This document shows, piece after piece, positions 1-49,469 of a DNA stretch of 64,000 bases (positions are counted from its first letter, which is position 1; every line of letters starts with the position of its first letter). Source of the DNA: Actinostola sp. cb2023 (lineage: Eukaryota > Cnidaria > Anthozoa > Actiniaria > Actinostolidae); NCBI GenBank assembly GCA_033675265.1, contig JAUJYZ010001360.1, forward strand, positions 147,501 to 211,500. The letters are read 5' to 3'. The notes under the pieces are model-generated. The model ran no database searches and was not told the DNA's origin. It was given only the letters and a program-made list of their open reading frames with translations. Made by a program: the position numbers and the translations under genes.

Positions 1-567
1 ATAAAGATATCAATCAACTCTTGCAAGATTTATTTATTATGATTCATTAAGTCGGGATATGTTGAAATGCAATCTGCACGGAATTGTACATGTGATGCAC
101 CAGTAATCCATCGGCCAAAGGTCTGTCAGACAAATCCATATAAACTCACTGCATGACCGTTTACCTACTTTACATTAAGTACCGTAGGCTAGTAATTATT
201 CTAAGTTGAAGAACCTGTTACGTACATCAGTTGAAAGCATCAATAGTTGATTTGCAGTATATTCTGATGTACTTGCTTATCAAGTATGAAACCATGCTTC
301 CGACTATTCTAATGCTCTTACAATGTTGAGTCCATGGTTGGTTGGCGCCATGCTGTACCAGTGTATCAAGACTCAAACAAGCTCGCCAAGATCTGCTGAG
401 GCAATGAAAAACGTCAAGTTCCCGTTTTGGGCAGGACCGGAACTAGGCTGGGTCATGATTGGCACCGTTTACCGAGAATAAAAGACATCGCTCCCGGGCA
501 TCGCTCAGCACGTTTGGCATTAATTATAAATGATTTCTTTTTCATTTGGCTGTAGTACCTCTTGAAG
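1..567 (+). promoter_or_regulatory. 5' flank of the mosaic receptor gene
   Basis: No coding signal is seen here. A TATA-like TATAAA lies at 525-530, about 40 bp before the chosen start codon at 568. That is too close to leave a long 5' UTR, so its role as a core promoter is only a guess. The rest looks like unique sequence. Confidence 0.25.
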
Positions 568-30308
<29,741 letters not shown>

Positions 30309-30332
30309 ATACAAAGACTCTAGTTTCGAGTT

Positions 30333-30832
30333 GTTCAGACACCAACATTGTTGGCAGTTGTTGGTGGTAGTGTGCAAACAGATCCAACATTGTTGGCAGT
30401 TGTTGGTGGTAGTGTGCAAACATATCCAACATTGTTGGCAGTTGTTGGTGGTAGTGTGCAAACAGATCCAACATTGTTGGCAGTTGTTGGTGGTAGTGTA
30501 CAAACAGATCCAACATTGTTGGCAGTTGTTGGTGGTAGTGTACAAACAGATCCAACATTGTTGGCAGTTGTTGGTGGTAGTGTGCAAACAGATCCAACAT
30601 TGTTGGCAGTTGTTGGTGGTAGTGTACAAACAGATCCAACATTGTTGGCAGTTGTTGGTGGTAGTGTACAAACAGATCCAACATTGTTGGCAGTGTTGGT
30701 GGTAGTGTACAAACAGATCCAACATTGTTGGCAGTTGTTGGTGGTAGTGTACAAACAGATCCAACATTGTTGGCAGTTGTTGGTGGTAGTGTACAAACAG
30801 ATCCAACATTGTTGGCAGTTGTTGGTGGTGCA
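30333..30832 (+). repeat. 3'UTR minisatellite, unit 42 bp, about 12 copies
   Basis: Unit begins ccaacattgttggcagttgt and ends ggtggtagtgtacaaacagat. It starts about 25 nt after the stop codon, so it should be transcribed in the 3' UTR. Each unit contains the near-perfect palindrome ccaacattgttgg. One unit lacks 3 bp (30693). Confidence 0.93.
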
Positions 30833-31171
30833 AACGAAGTATTGTAGTTAAATTGTAGTCATCACGTGATCTGATCACGTGGGATTTGGCGTAGACACCG
30901 CATAAGCCTGGAACCAAAGGTTGTCAGTTTCATCTAATTTTTCTGTAAGTTTCATTGTTTTTACATTTTAGTTTTAGTTAGAGCCCGGCCAGTGGTTTGC
31001 TAGCACTGGAATCAGCGTTAAAAATATAACTTCACTAAATAGATCTAGTATATCAGATAAAATAAACCTCTCAAGTTCTATCGTGTAGTGCAGTCCTATT
31101 AACTGTAACTAATCTCTAGTTGGGATGTCGTATTTAATTTTATATTTTGTACGTTTTAGCATATATTTTTA

Positions 31172-31177
31172 AATAAA
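31172..31177 (+). terminator. Candidate polyadenylation signal (AATAAA)
   Basis: AATAAA about 865 nt after the stop. Another AATAAA lies at 31071-31076. Either could end the receptor mRNA. The next gene is on the opposite strand and ends at 31790. Confidence 0.45.
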
Positions 31178-31231
31178 CTTATCTCTTTCGCCACAGTATT
31201 TTTTTGGTCTCGCGCAAGTATGTTCAGCTAA

Positions 31232-31581
31232 AGGTGCAGTAATACGGGCAACAAAATCGTGCAACTTGTCGCTTAACATTGTTGCGTTGCAAGTTGCAGA
31301 GCAATGTTTCTCGTATTGCCACCGTTCGCGCAACTTGTCGCGCAACACATTTTCGTGTTGCAGGTTGCAAAACTTTGTTGCGCAAAGTAGAAGCTCTTTC
31401 TACTTCATGCAACAATTGAAGTTTTGCAACCTGCAACACCGAAAATTTAATTTGTTGCGAGACAAGTTGCGCGAATGATGGCAATACGAGAAACATTGCT
31501 CTGCAACATGCTACGCAACAATCTGAACAATGTTGCGCAACAAGTTCAGTGCACGATTTTGTTGCTCGTATTACCGCACCT
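31232..31581. mobile_element. Harbinger-like MITE, copy 2 (350 bp, TSD TAA)
   Basis: Same ends as the copy at 4105 (AGGTGCAGTAATACG ... CGTATTACCGCACCT), flanked by TAA at 31229-31231 and 31582-31584. It lies between the two convergent genes. The interior has extra insertions relative to copy 1. Confidence 0.8.
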
Positions 31582-31789
31582 TAAGGAAGCCAGTCAGAAA
31601 TTCAATTTAACATTCCTGATATATAACGGTTCTTTATAAATCAAAGCACTAATTTCCAGGTCACTTTGAAAGATCACGACGCTTCATTCTGAAACGAATT
31701 CTATGGAATAATAACATCTTATTTTGTGAAAACAATTATATGATTTGTGATTGCATCATAATGAAACAACCACGAACGTTTGGCATTGA

Positions 31790-32983
31790 TTACTTAAGGC
31801 GAAGCATGCCATTTGGAAATGAAACTGCATCTATCGGTCGTTCGTACACCACAATGGTCTTCCTTTCGTGATGTGACAAATCCATGCCAAGTTCTTCTGT
31901 ACACAATCTTCTCGCTTCAGTAGCCATGGCACTGTTGTAGTTCAGAGTAAATGTAAAGCTTGCTTTCAAATGAAGTGTAGCAGCCCTCAGTTGTTCAAGC
32001 ACGTGAGCTCGGAAGGCGTTGACATCCTCAGAATAAATGGTTGCTGTCCACACTTTGTGTAGATGGGGTTTCGAGAGCTGCTTTCCATGACTGAATGACT
32101 TCGGCATTGCATCTTGAAGAGAATTATGAAGGCCACGAAGACTCCCACTCATGCTTCGTAGATTTGTATGTAGACTATCCAGTACGTTTACTAAGTGACT
32201 AGACTGAAGCCTTGTTGGGCTATTTCTTCCCGAAGCAGTGCCATCTGGGGTGGGAACTCTAAGAGCACCATTTCCATTGAGATCTTTTCGATTGCTTTCT
32301 CCCAATAAATATTCGCTCTCGGTAAATATTGTGTTCGCGTTTGAGAGCTGTGCTTTGTATGGCACGGAATTCACGATCAGCGTATGACCACAGAAACAAG
32401 AGAGATTCCTTAGAATGTACAAATCCGCTTCTTTCTTTGTAAGATGAACGAGACACGAGTCCCGAACCAAACTGTCCAACCTTTTCCCGAAACTTGCACC
32501 ACCTTCAATTTCTATCACTTGTTGATCAAGTTGGAAAACATTGGTGAATTTGCCAGGTCCGGTTTGATTGGAGCGTAGGTTAGGATTAATATTTTTATCG
32601 AGAAGTTTGGTCAGGAAACTTTCACAAGATGACACAAAACGCTCCATGCGAAGTCTTGAAAAGGTAGCTGCCATAACCTTGTACATACACGTCAAAAGAG
32701 CAGTTGCTATGTCAGAGTCCCGGTACGAATCCCTGATGTGAATACTCTTGACTACAAGTGTCGTTCCAGCATCAACAACACAAGCGATCACCACAGCACT
32801 AAGTTGGCTGTCCTGTTCTGCCACGAAGATTCGGTAAGAGTTGTTTGTAAGAAGAGTTTGAATAGATTGATGGGTCATGTAGTATCCTTGATTATGAGTC
32901 TCGTGCTCTTCTGAGTGAAATAACTCGACAATAGGCTTACAATCGCTGTGATCTGCTAGCCGAACAACAATCTCCGACGACAT
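31790..32983 (-). CDS. GNAT-family N-acetyltransferase-like protein (intronless)
   Basis: A 397-residue single-exon frame. The N-terminal part has a GNAT look: VRLADHSDCKPIVELF (first strand and helix), RIFVAEQDSQLSAVVIACVV (strands 2-4 with a bulge), then IHIRDSYRDSDIATALLTCM, which occupies the acetyl-CoA pyrophosphate-loop position (normally Q/RxxGxG/A). That loop is RDSDIA here, with no glycine, so catalysis is uncertain. The C-terminal 200 residues are unassigned. The overall layout recalls invertebrate histidine N-acetyltransferase-like (NAT16-type) proteins, but that assignment is from memory. It is convergent with the receptor gene. The lack of introns beside intron-rich neighbours may mean retroposition. 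Confidence 0.7.
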   Translation of the reverse strand: MSSEIVVRLADHSDCKPIVELFHSEEHETHNQGYYMTHQSIQTLLTNNSYRIFVAEQDSQLSAVVIACVVDAGTTLVVKSIHIRDSYRDSDIATALLTCMYKVMAATFSRLRMERFVSSCESFLTKLLDKNINPNLRSNQTGPGKFTNVFQLDQQVIEIEGGASFGKRLDSLVRDSCLVHLTKKEADLYILRNLSCFCGHTLIVNSVPYKAQLSNANTIFTESEYLLGESNRKDLNGNGALRVPTPDGTASGRNSPTRLQSSHLVNVLDSLHTNLRSMSGSLRGLHNSLQDAMPKSFSHGKQLSKPHLHKVWTATIYSEDVNAFRAHVLEQLRAATLHLKASFTFTLNYNSAMATEARRLCTEELGMDLSHHERKTIVVYERPIDAVSFPNGMLRLK

Positions 32984-33300
32984 TTTATCGTAAATGGCAG
33001 TTGTATAAAATTAAACGAAAGGACAGTCAATGATTCAAAGCTGTTGAGGTTCAAGTGCTTGATAACAAATATCTCAACGTATCTGTTCCAGACGTATTTC
33101 GTTAACGATAAATATAAATTTCAATAACATTGCGTGGGAGCTTTACTCCTTAATAGGTCGTCAAAAGCATTAATTTTCTCAGTTTGTAAGAGATCATTAC
33201 AAACTTGTCAGAATGGATGACATCTATTGAGTTTGGCCATAAATCCGTGACGACCCCATGCGGTCATCCTATGCACGATGAAACAAAACTATCGGGAACA

Positions 33301-33331
<31 letters not shown>

Positions 33332-34439
33332 ACCAATGTTGGATATAGTTCGCAGCTAGCGAACCAACTTTAAACAGGGGGTGTCAGAGCAAGGTGTTCG
33401 CGGATCGATGTAGGTATTGGGTTACCATGGGCCGCCCCCTCTCGGCCTCTGGTACCCAGGGTAGTATTGATTGGGTGTAAAATCAGACTGAAGAAAGCTA
33501 GAGTCATTGTATTCAATGGTGAAACAATTCTAATAGGCCCTTTGCAGGATTACGATCACGTGGTTGTACTGACTAGCAAAAAAATTATGACTTTATTTAT
33601 TTGAAGAATCTTACATGATATCAGTAGTGACAGTAAATAAATCTGTTTGAAATGCTATTTTTCAACCTCCAGTTGATTGTCGATCTTTCTCAATCAACGT
33701 CGCAAAGTTTGTTTGCCAGTCAGCATAGCCGTTCCCATGGGATCTTCGGCTCAGTTCATTCGTTACTCAAGCGATAATAATAATAAGTATTGGCATGTGA
33801 CTGTAAACTGCAAAGGGCCTATTCACTCTTCACTGCTTGCCGGCCTCGATTAGCTTTCGCTACCTGCGTATTAGTACTGTACTATGCCGCAAAATGAAAT
33901 CAGTCAACACCAGAAAAGCCTCGATGTCAAGCTGGACTTTTGATATTGGACGGGGTTGGCTACATTGTGGACAATACAAAACAAACAGCTAATAAAATCT
34001 TCATTTGCATGCCTTATTCTTTGCAACAGACAAAACATCTTCAGAACCAAGCAAAGAGCAAATAGTACTTGACCAAAATACTGTATTATTTATTATTGAT
34101 TGAATGGTTGTAACTATTGTTACTCAATGGGTTGATTAAAAGAAAGAAATGAATGAATGATGTCACTGACCGACGCTGATAGTCTCAAGATTTCAGTACA
34201 TAACGGTTTCGATATTGGTTCTACTGCATGGAAGTCGAAAAAGGTGACGACGTTATGGACTTTGAAAAGCCCTTCGGCGAACAGTTCAATGAAGTATGTC
34301 AGTATGTATACAACCATGTTATTTTTGGTCATTTCTTCCATTTAATGAATCTATAAAACATATCTCGAGTCATGATCAGTTGTAGTAGTTATTAGCAAAA
34401 CTTGGAAAACATGATCATATTCTTGGTGTGCAACCACGT

Positions 34440-34552
34440 GACCGAAAATCCCTTGAGAAATAAATAAGAAAGATGCAGCCACCATGTTGGATGAACTAAC
34501 AAGAGCAGCTAATGAGGAACCTTTGTGTTTTGGAATCAATATGGCGACTATA
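34440..34552. mobile_element. GGCCATGTTGG-family MITE, copy 2 (diverged)
   Basis: gatgcagccaccatgttgga, aacaagagcagctaatgagg and atcaatatggcgac follow the same order as copy 1 at 28681 and copy 3 at 42966. Confidence 0.5.
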
Positions 34553-34791
34553 TAAAAAAAAAAAAAATAAAAAAAATAAAAAGTAACATGACGTACACTC
34601 CCAGTCTTGCATCCCCGATCTTTCTCCATCCCAGAGAAATAAGAGGGCTCAGTTCAATGTGTACTCTGTCTTGAATCAGTGTACTGTGTATTACTATGCA
34701 ATGTATGTAATATTTTATTTATTTTAAATTATTATTTGAGGGCCATGAGTTCATCAGTGAAAACTGTTAAATGTACCCTCGTGAAATAAAG

Positions 34792-34833
<42 letters not shown>

Positions 34834-35319
34834 CAGTACTATATTTGTCCAAACAGTACGTAGTCTTGGCTGCCGTGTTTTTGAGGGGGTGTTTGCTGGG
34901 GGGTGGGTTGTAATGACGGCTTGGCGGGCGGGTGTTGGTAGTCATAACATGCCGTTGCTTTGATCATAACTACTTAAAATATACGCTCACACAAGAGATC
35001 TGATAATTTATCACTTGCGTGTCTCCAGCTGTTTTGTTTGTACTATTTATGTTGCATGCGGCGAATTATTTCAATAAAAAATAATTATAATATACATGTT
35101 GTATGTTGACTGAGAGAATTAAGTTTATAGGATTTAGAAAGTCGTTATTGGGATTACTGAAAAGTGGCCATTTATTTCTAAACTTCAAAACCTCTTGGCC
35201 GACCAATCTTACATACACCTTGTCTGCATAAGCAAATAGTCGATATATCTTTTTGAGTTTATGTCTCCCCGATTAATCTTGGCACTTGTGCCAAACTAGA
35301 AGTTTGAGACTATAATAAA

Positions 35320-35321
<2 letters not shown>

Positions 35322-35410
<89 letters not shown>
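35322..35410 (+). repeat. (ATT)n microsatellite
   Basis: Uninterrupted ATT units. A shorter tract lies at 34792-34830. Confidence 0.95.
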
Positions 35411-35412
<2 letters not shown>

Positions 35413-36203
35413 AAGATGACGAGAAGTTGCGTAAACATTTTTTACTTGATATTTCGATCGAAATCCATCGATCATCATCAGTTACAATTCGTAATGAGGT
35501 GTGCACCCTATATATAGCTAATGATATGAGCATTCACTCGCGTGAATGTTACAACAGTACTATATATAGAGTTAACAATTAATAGCTTCTCGTCATCTTA
35601 TTTATCGTTAAACTATATGCCCCCAAAAACATATTTAATTATTATTATTATTATGTTATTATTATTATTCACTTGTCGCGAGAGTTTCGGAGCGAGGCTC
35701 CGACGAGGCTCCGACGAGGCTCCGAGAAATAATGCTCACTGATTCGTGAAAAGATAACTTGAAATAATACATTTCATTATTCCCTGGAGCCTCGCACTGA
35801 AACCTTTGCGCATGACAAGTAGAGCATATATCGTAATTGGTCTATTGATGGGCCGTCCTGAGTCACTTGCTCAACTCGCACAAGTCTTCTCTCTTATTCA
35901 ATACACCAAAGGGAGTTTACTGCGCATGACACAGTTCTTCGATCACATTGCCGTATTGTTGACCAAAACCGTAAATATATATGATTTTGATTGGTCCTAG
36001 ACTTGATGCGAAAGCGTTGTCTAGTACGTTGAAACGTAAACGAAACACGTTGAATACCTTTGGAATATTTTATTAATCAAAGTCAGTTCACCAGATTTCC
36101 AGTCTGGTTTCTGACAATCGTTTAGAAACACCAAAAATTATACAACTGACACAATACTCATGCAGTTTCGCGTTGTTTAGAGATGACCGCTGTCCTTGAC
36201 AAA

Positions 36204-36356
36204 AGACGCATTTGTACAGGCTTAGCCTCGATTCAGAAAACAGTCCGTGCAATTCAAAAATGTTTCTATTGTTTTATTTCAACATTTTTTTGTGTTCTTG
36301 TTGATATTTGTGAATAATTTACACTGACTCGAGGCTAACCCTGTACAAATGCGTCT
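36204..36356. mobile_element. Short hairpin MITE (153 bp)
   Basis: Left end agacgcatttgtacaggctt and right end ctgtacaaatgcgtct are inverted repeats of about 27 bp around an AT-rich centre. Confidence 0.6.
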
Positions 36357-36789
36357 GATGTCAATAAGTACAGCGGTTTTACAATGGGATTTGTGAACGC
36401 GAAAAGGGACTATTGACTGTCTTGGTTATATTTGGTCGCTACAATAAAAACGAAAGTCAATATATATATATATGTTCCACTAATATTAAACACGAAGGCG
36501 CGCTACTGTATATAAAAGGGTATTGCCCCGCCCACAATTTTTCGAAACCTATGCTGTGAGTCGCAAGTGGCAAACGTATTCTTTAGGATTGCAATGTATT
36601 TAATTTTCACGTCATTTCTTGAACGCGAGCTCTTGACACAGTGTTGACAGTACGAGATTCAGTACAGATGAGTGACAGTTCGAAGTGACCAACTTTAGGT
36701 ACATCTACATCTACATTTATTAAGTCAGTAATAAAGGTACCTCCCCTTTTATAAGCGCCTTCGTGTTTAACATTGTCAGAGTTACCAAA

Positions 36790-37015
36790 TATATGGAATT
36801 GTTTGCCAAATACGAACTTTTGTTGGCAAATATGGTATTTTGTTGGCAAATATGGAATTTTGCTACCAAATATGGAATTTTGCTACCAAATATGGAATTT
36901 TGCTACCAAATATGGAATTTTGCTACCAAATATGGAATTTTGTTACCAAATATGGCATTTTGTTGCCAAATATGGTATTTTGCTACCAGATATGGCATTT
37001 TGCTACCAAATAAGG
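36790..37015 (+). repeat. Minisatellite, unit 20 bp, about 11 copies
   Basis: Unit tatggaattttgctaccaaa with G/C and T/A variants. Single related units occur elsewhere (about 13940 and 37655), so the motif is dispersed. Confidence 0.93.
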
Positions 37016-37715
37016 AGTTGGCTGGAGATCGGAAAGATAAATAACTCTTTTTATCAATGAAATTGTTAGAACTTTGGAAGCATAAAACCTCGATTAAACA
37101 GCTCTTCAGAACATGTGAAAACCGGTTCACTCACTAACCGTAAAAACACACCACCAGTAACCGTGTGTCTGCTGTCTACAAGAAGTTTATACGAGACTTT
37201 ATTTAAACACTGTGCGGGGAAGCAAAAGGTTAATACAAGTTTTGTAGCATACGACACTGAACAGCATATCGTTGTAAATGTGCTCACAAGTACTTTATCT
37301 GGTGCTGTTTCTACAAATTGAGTACTCGTCAGTGGAATTTGAAGGCGTCTAAAAGATAACTACAATTTAAGCTGACATGTTTAAGCAGAGAGAACTATGG
37401 TGGGATACACTATACGGGAATACACTATACGGGAATACACTTCCTGCCAGAGAAGTATTCTCGACCCAATCCCCAAATGAGCTTGTATGTTTGTCGCGGC
37501 CAATCATGCACATGACAACAAACAGGGAACTGGGTTCGAGAGTTGATCAGGTCACCGGTTGATCTTCTTTCTGACGTCAAAGAATCACTGTCGTCCATTG
37601 AAAATGTTGGAGACTGGTATCGAGCACAAAAGCAATAGACAGACAAATATGGTCTATTGCTACCAAATAAGGCATAGTTCCGACGAATTACAATACATTA
37701 GCACGCGACGATTTC

Positions 37716-46502
<8,787 letters not shown>

Positions 46503-46859
46503 TCTATATAAAGACCAGAAAGATAGATCCTCTCGAGATAGAAGGTGTAAGACTGAGTTAGAGAATTTCGAAAAAAGAATCGGCAAGCAAAGAAACGCGG
46601 GAGGAGCTGCCAAGAAAAGCCATTAAAATGTTCTTGAGGTTGATATTTGATTTACATCGAGCACAACACCGCCTTTGTGAATGCGAACGCCGAAATCTGA
46701 TGTCACGTGACACTATTGCCAACGCTCGTTCCTGATTGGTTGGAATTCCACGACTGATTAAATTTTGAATTTGTTTTGCTTTCAAAAACGGCCTGAAAAA
46801 GACATGAAATTGGAATATAAACTCAATCAAAATAGAGTCCAACTGTGAGGCTATTATGT

Positions 46860-47130
46860 GGAGTGTATTGTTTACAGAGGAGAAGAAACTGCTTCAATTC
46901 TTACTTCAAAGATGAAAAGCATCCCCGCAACGCCGTTTAAACTACGAGAACTCAAGGCGTTGTGTCAGTTCTTTTGCCGTATAAAGTCATATCCTGACGT
47001 CATTCACCGCAGGTTTTCAGGCCGGTTCATAAGGACTAACATGTGATCGTATTTACTTTAGCAGATGGCAAGATTCCGATAGATATCGAAGATTCGTGAA
47101 TTTCTCCATAACGACGACCTTGGTACAGAA
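46860..47130. other. Unassigned spacer
   Basis: No supported feature. A short open frame (46858-47046) has no recognisable motif. Confidence 0.4.
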
Positions 47131-47132
47131 TT

Positions 47133-48677
47133 ATGTGGCCGGTGTGTAGAGGTGGTATTTGTGGGGAGGTGGTCGTTGTGCAGAGGTGGTATTTGTAGTG
47201 AGGTGGTCGTTGTGTAGAGGTGGTATTTGTGGGGAGGTGGTCGTTGTGTAGAAGTGGTATTTGTAGGGTGGTCGTTGTGTAGAGGTGGTATTTGTAGTGA
47301 GGTGGTCGTTGTGTAGAGGTGGTATTTGTAGTGAGGTGGTCGTTGTGCAGAGGTGGTATTTGTAGGGAGGTGGTCGTTGTGCAGAGGTGGTATTTGTAGT
47401 GAGGTGGTCGTTGTGTAGAGGTGGTATTTGTGGTGAGGTGGTCGTTGTGTAGAGGTGGTATTTGTGGTGAGGTGGTCGTTGTGCAGAGGTGGTATTTGTG
47501 GGGGTGATCGTTGTGTAATGGTATTTGTGGGGAGGTGGCTGTTGTGTAGAGGTGGTATTTGTGGGGAGGTGGTCTTTGTGTAGAGATGGTCTTTGTGTGG
47601 GGGTGATCGTTGTGTAGAGGTGGTATTTGTGGGGAGGTGGTCTTTGTGTAGAGGTGGTATTTGTAGGGAGGTGGTCGTTGTGTAGAGGTGGTATTTTGTG
47701 AGGTGGTCGTTGTGTAGAGGTGGTATTTGTGGTGAGGTGGTCGTTGTGTAGAGGTGGTATTTGTGGGGGTGATCGTTGTGTAATGGTATTTGTGGGGAGG
47801 TGGCTGTGTGTGTAGAGGTGGTATTTGTGGGGAGGTGGTCTTTGTGTAGAGATGGTATTTGTAGGGTGGTCTTTGTGTAGAGGTGGTATTTGTAGGGAGG
47901 TGGTCTTTGTGTAGAGGTGGTATTTGTGGGGAGGTGGTCGTTGTGTAGAGGTGGTATTTGTAGGGAGGGAGGTGGTCGTTGTGTAGAAGTGGTATTTGTA
48001 GGGTGGTCGTTGTGTAGAGGTGGTATTTGTGGTGAGGTGGTCGTTGTGTAGAGGTGGTATTTGTTTGTAGTGTAGAGGTGGTATTTGTGGTGAGGTGGTC
48101 GTTGTGTAGAGGTGGTATTTGTGGGGTGATCGTTGTGTAATGGTATTTGTGGGGAGGTGGTCGTTGTGTAGAGGTGGTATTTGTGGTGAGGTGGTCGTTG
48201 TGTAGAGGTGGTATTTGTGGTGAGGTGGTCGTTGTGTAGAGGTGGTATTTGTGGTGAGGTGGTCGTTGTGTAGAGGTGGTATTTGTGGGGGTGATCGTTG
48301 TGTGTAATGGTATTTGTGGGGAGGTGGTCGTTGTTGTGTAGAGGTGGTATTTGTGGGGAGGTGGTCTTTGTGTAGAGGTGGTATTTGTGGGGAGGTGGTC
48401 GTTGTGTAGAGGTGGTATTTGTGAGGTGGTCGTTGTGTAGAGGTGGTATTTGTGGGGAGGTGGTCGTTGTGTAGAGGTGGTATTTGTAGGGAGGTGGTCG
48501 TTGTGTAGAGGTGGTATTTGTAGTGAGGTGGTCGTTGTGTAGAGGTGGTATTTGTAGGGAGGTGGTCGTTGTGTAGAGGTGGTATTTGTAGGGAGGTGGT
48601 CGTTGTGTAGAGGTGGTATTTGTGGTGAGGTGGTCGTTGTGTAGAGGTGGTATTTGTGGGGTGATCGTTGTGTAATG
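47133..48677 (-). repeat. 34-bp minisatellite, block A (about 45 copies)
   Basis: Plus-strand unit ggtggtcgttgtgtagaggt plus ggtatttgtaggga. On the minus strand a 518-codon frame (TNTTSTQRPPHHKYHLYT-type) stays open only because the unit lacks stops in that frame. Length variants break the frame repeatedly and there is no splice or start context. Confidence 0.95.
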
Positions 48678-49469
48678 TGAAATTCAAGAAAGGCTGATAC
48701 TACGTAGAAATAAAAAGCTTAACACAACACCAACATGATAGAGCAAGAGAGAGCCAGGATCGGCAACCGTAGACAGCTGTTTCGTTCTTTTGGAACTCAT
48801 CAGTACGGTGTAGCGAGAGCAACAAACACCAACTCAAAAGCTTAACACAACACCAACATGAATTTCATGAATTTCATGTTTGCCATATGTATAGCTGATT
48901 AGATCTTTTACAGATCCTACGTATACCTACAGCATTTTCGTTCACGGTTCCCTCTTTCAAGTTTATATTTTCATGTTTTGGACCGTAGATCTTCTTAGAT
49001 CCGTAATGCTGTAATTCTTTAGCATAGTTTGTCTATGCATTCCGTGTAGGATTGGTATTGTCCATCCACACCTAGGTTAAACACAACACCAACATGATAT
49101 TTTGGATTCTTGGCCTTTGGACCATATTACCGCACGTGTTGTGGTGTGAGCCAATGGGCAGTTTTCTAAATTTGAGCTGGTTGAGTTTCAGAGTCGACAC
49201 GCAAGTAGCATACATTGGCTTTCTGAGTTGGTGTTTGTTGCTCTCGCTACACCGTACTGATGAGTTCCAAAAGAACGAAACAGCTGTCTACGGTTGCCGA
49301 TCCTGGCTCTCTCTTGCTCTATCATGTTGGTGTTGTGTTAAGCTTTTTATTTCTACGTAGTATCAGCCTTTCTTGAATTTCATGTTTGCCATATGTATAG
49401 CTGATTAGATCTTTTACAGATCCTACGTATACCTACAGCATTTTCGTTCACGGTTCCCTCTTTCAAGTT
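48678..49469. mobile_element. Foldback insertion splitting the 34-bp satellite
   Basis: An arm of about 158 bp (48679-48837, starting gaaattcaagaaaggctgat) is repeated in perfect inverse orientation at 49223-49381. A direct repeat of about 93 bp (ttgccatatgtatagctgat ... ttcacggttccctctttcaa) lies at about 48870-48962 and 49377-49469. ttgtgtaatg, a satellite word, occurs at both outer borders, consistent with a 10-bp target duplication. No transposase is visible. A 90-codon frame in the centre (49094-49360) has no family match that I recognise. Confidence 0.75.

Larger units (their letters stand above)
32984..37715. other. Gene-poor interval
   Basis: No coding exon could be supported over 4.7 kb. 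It holds a poly-C run (33300-33328), a MITE copy, (ATT)n tracts, a 153-bp hairpin and a 20-bp minisatellite (listed separately), and GGCTCCGAC triplets near 35695-35725. Inverted arms with ttctcgtcatcttatt flank 35411-35600. Confidence 0.6.

Noticed and set aside
34120..34345. Short overlapping frames of 62-73 codons
   Set aside because: No motif, splice context or compositional support.
49094..49360. Hydrophobic 88-codon frame in the foldback insertion
   Set aside because: Much of it overlaps the inverted arm, and no transposase or other family motif is visible.
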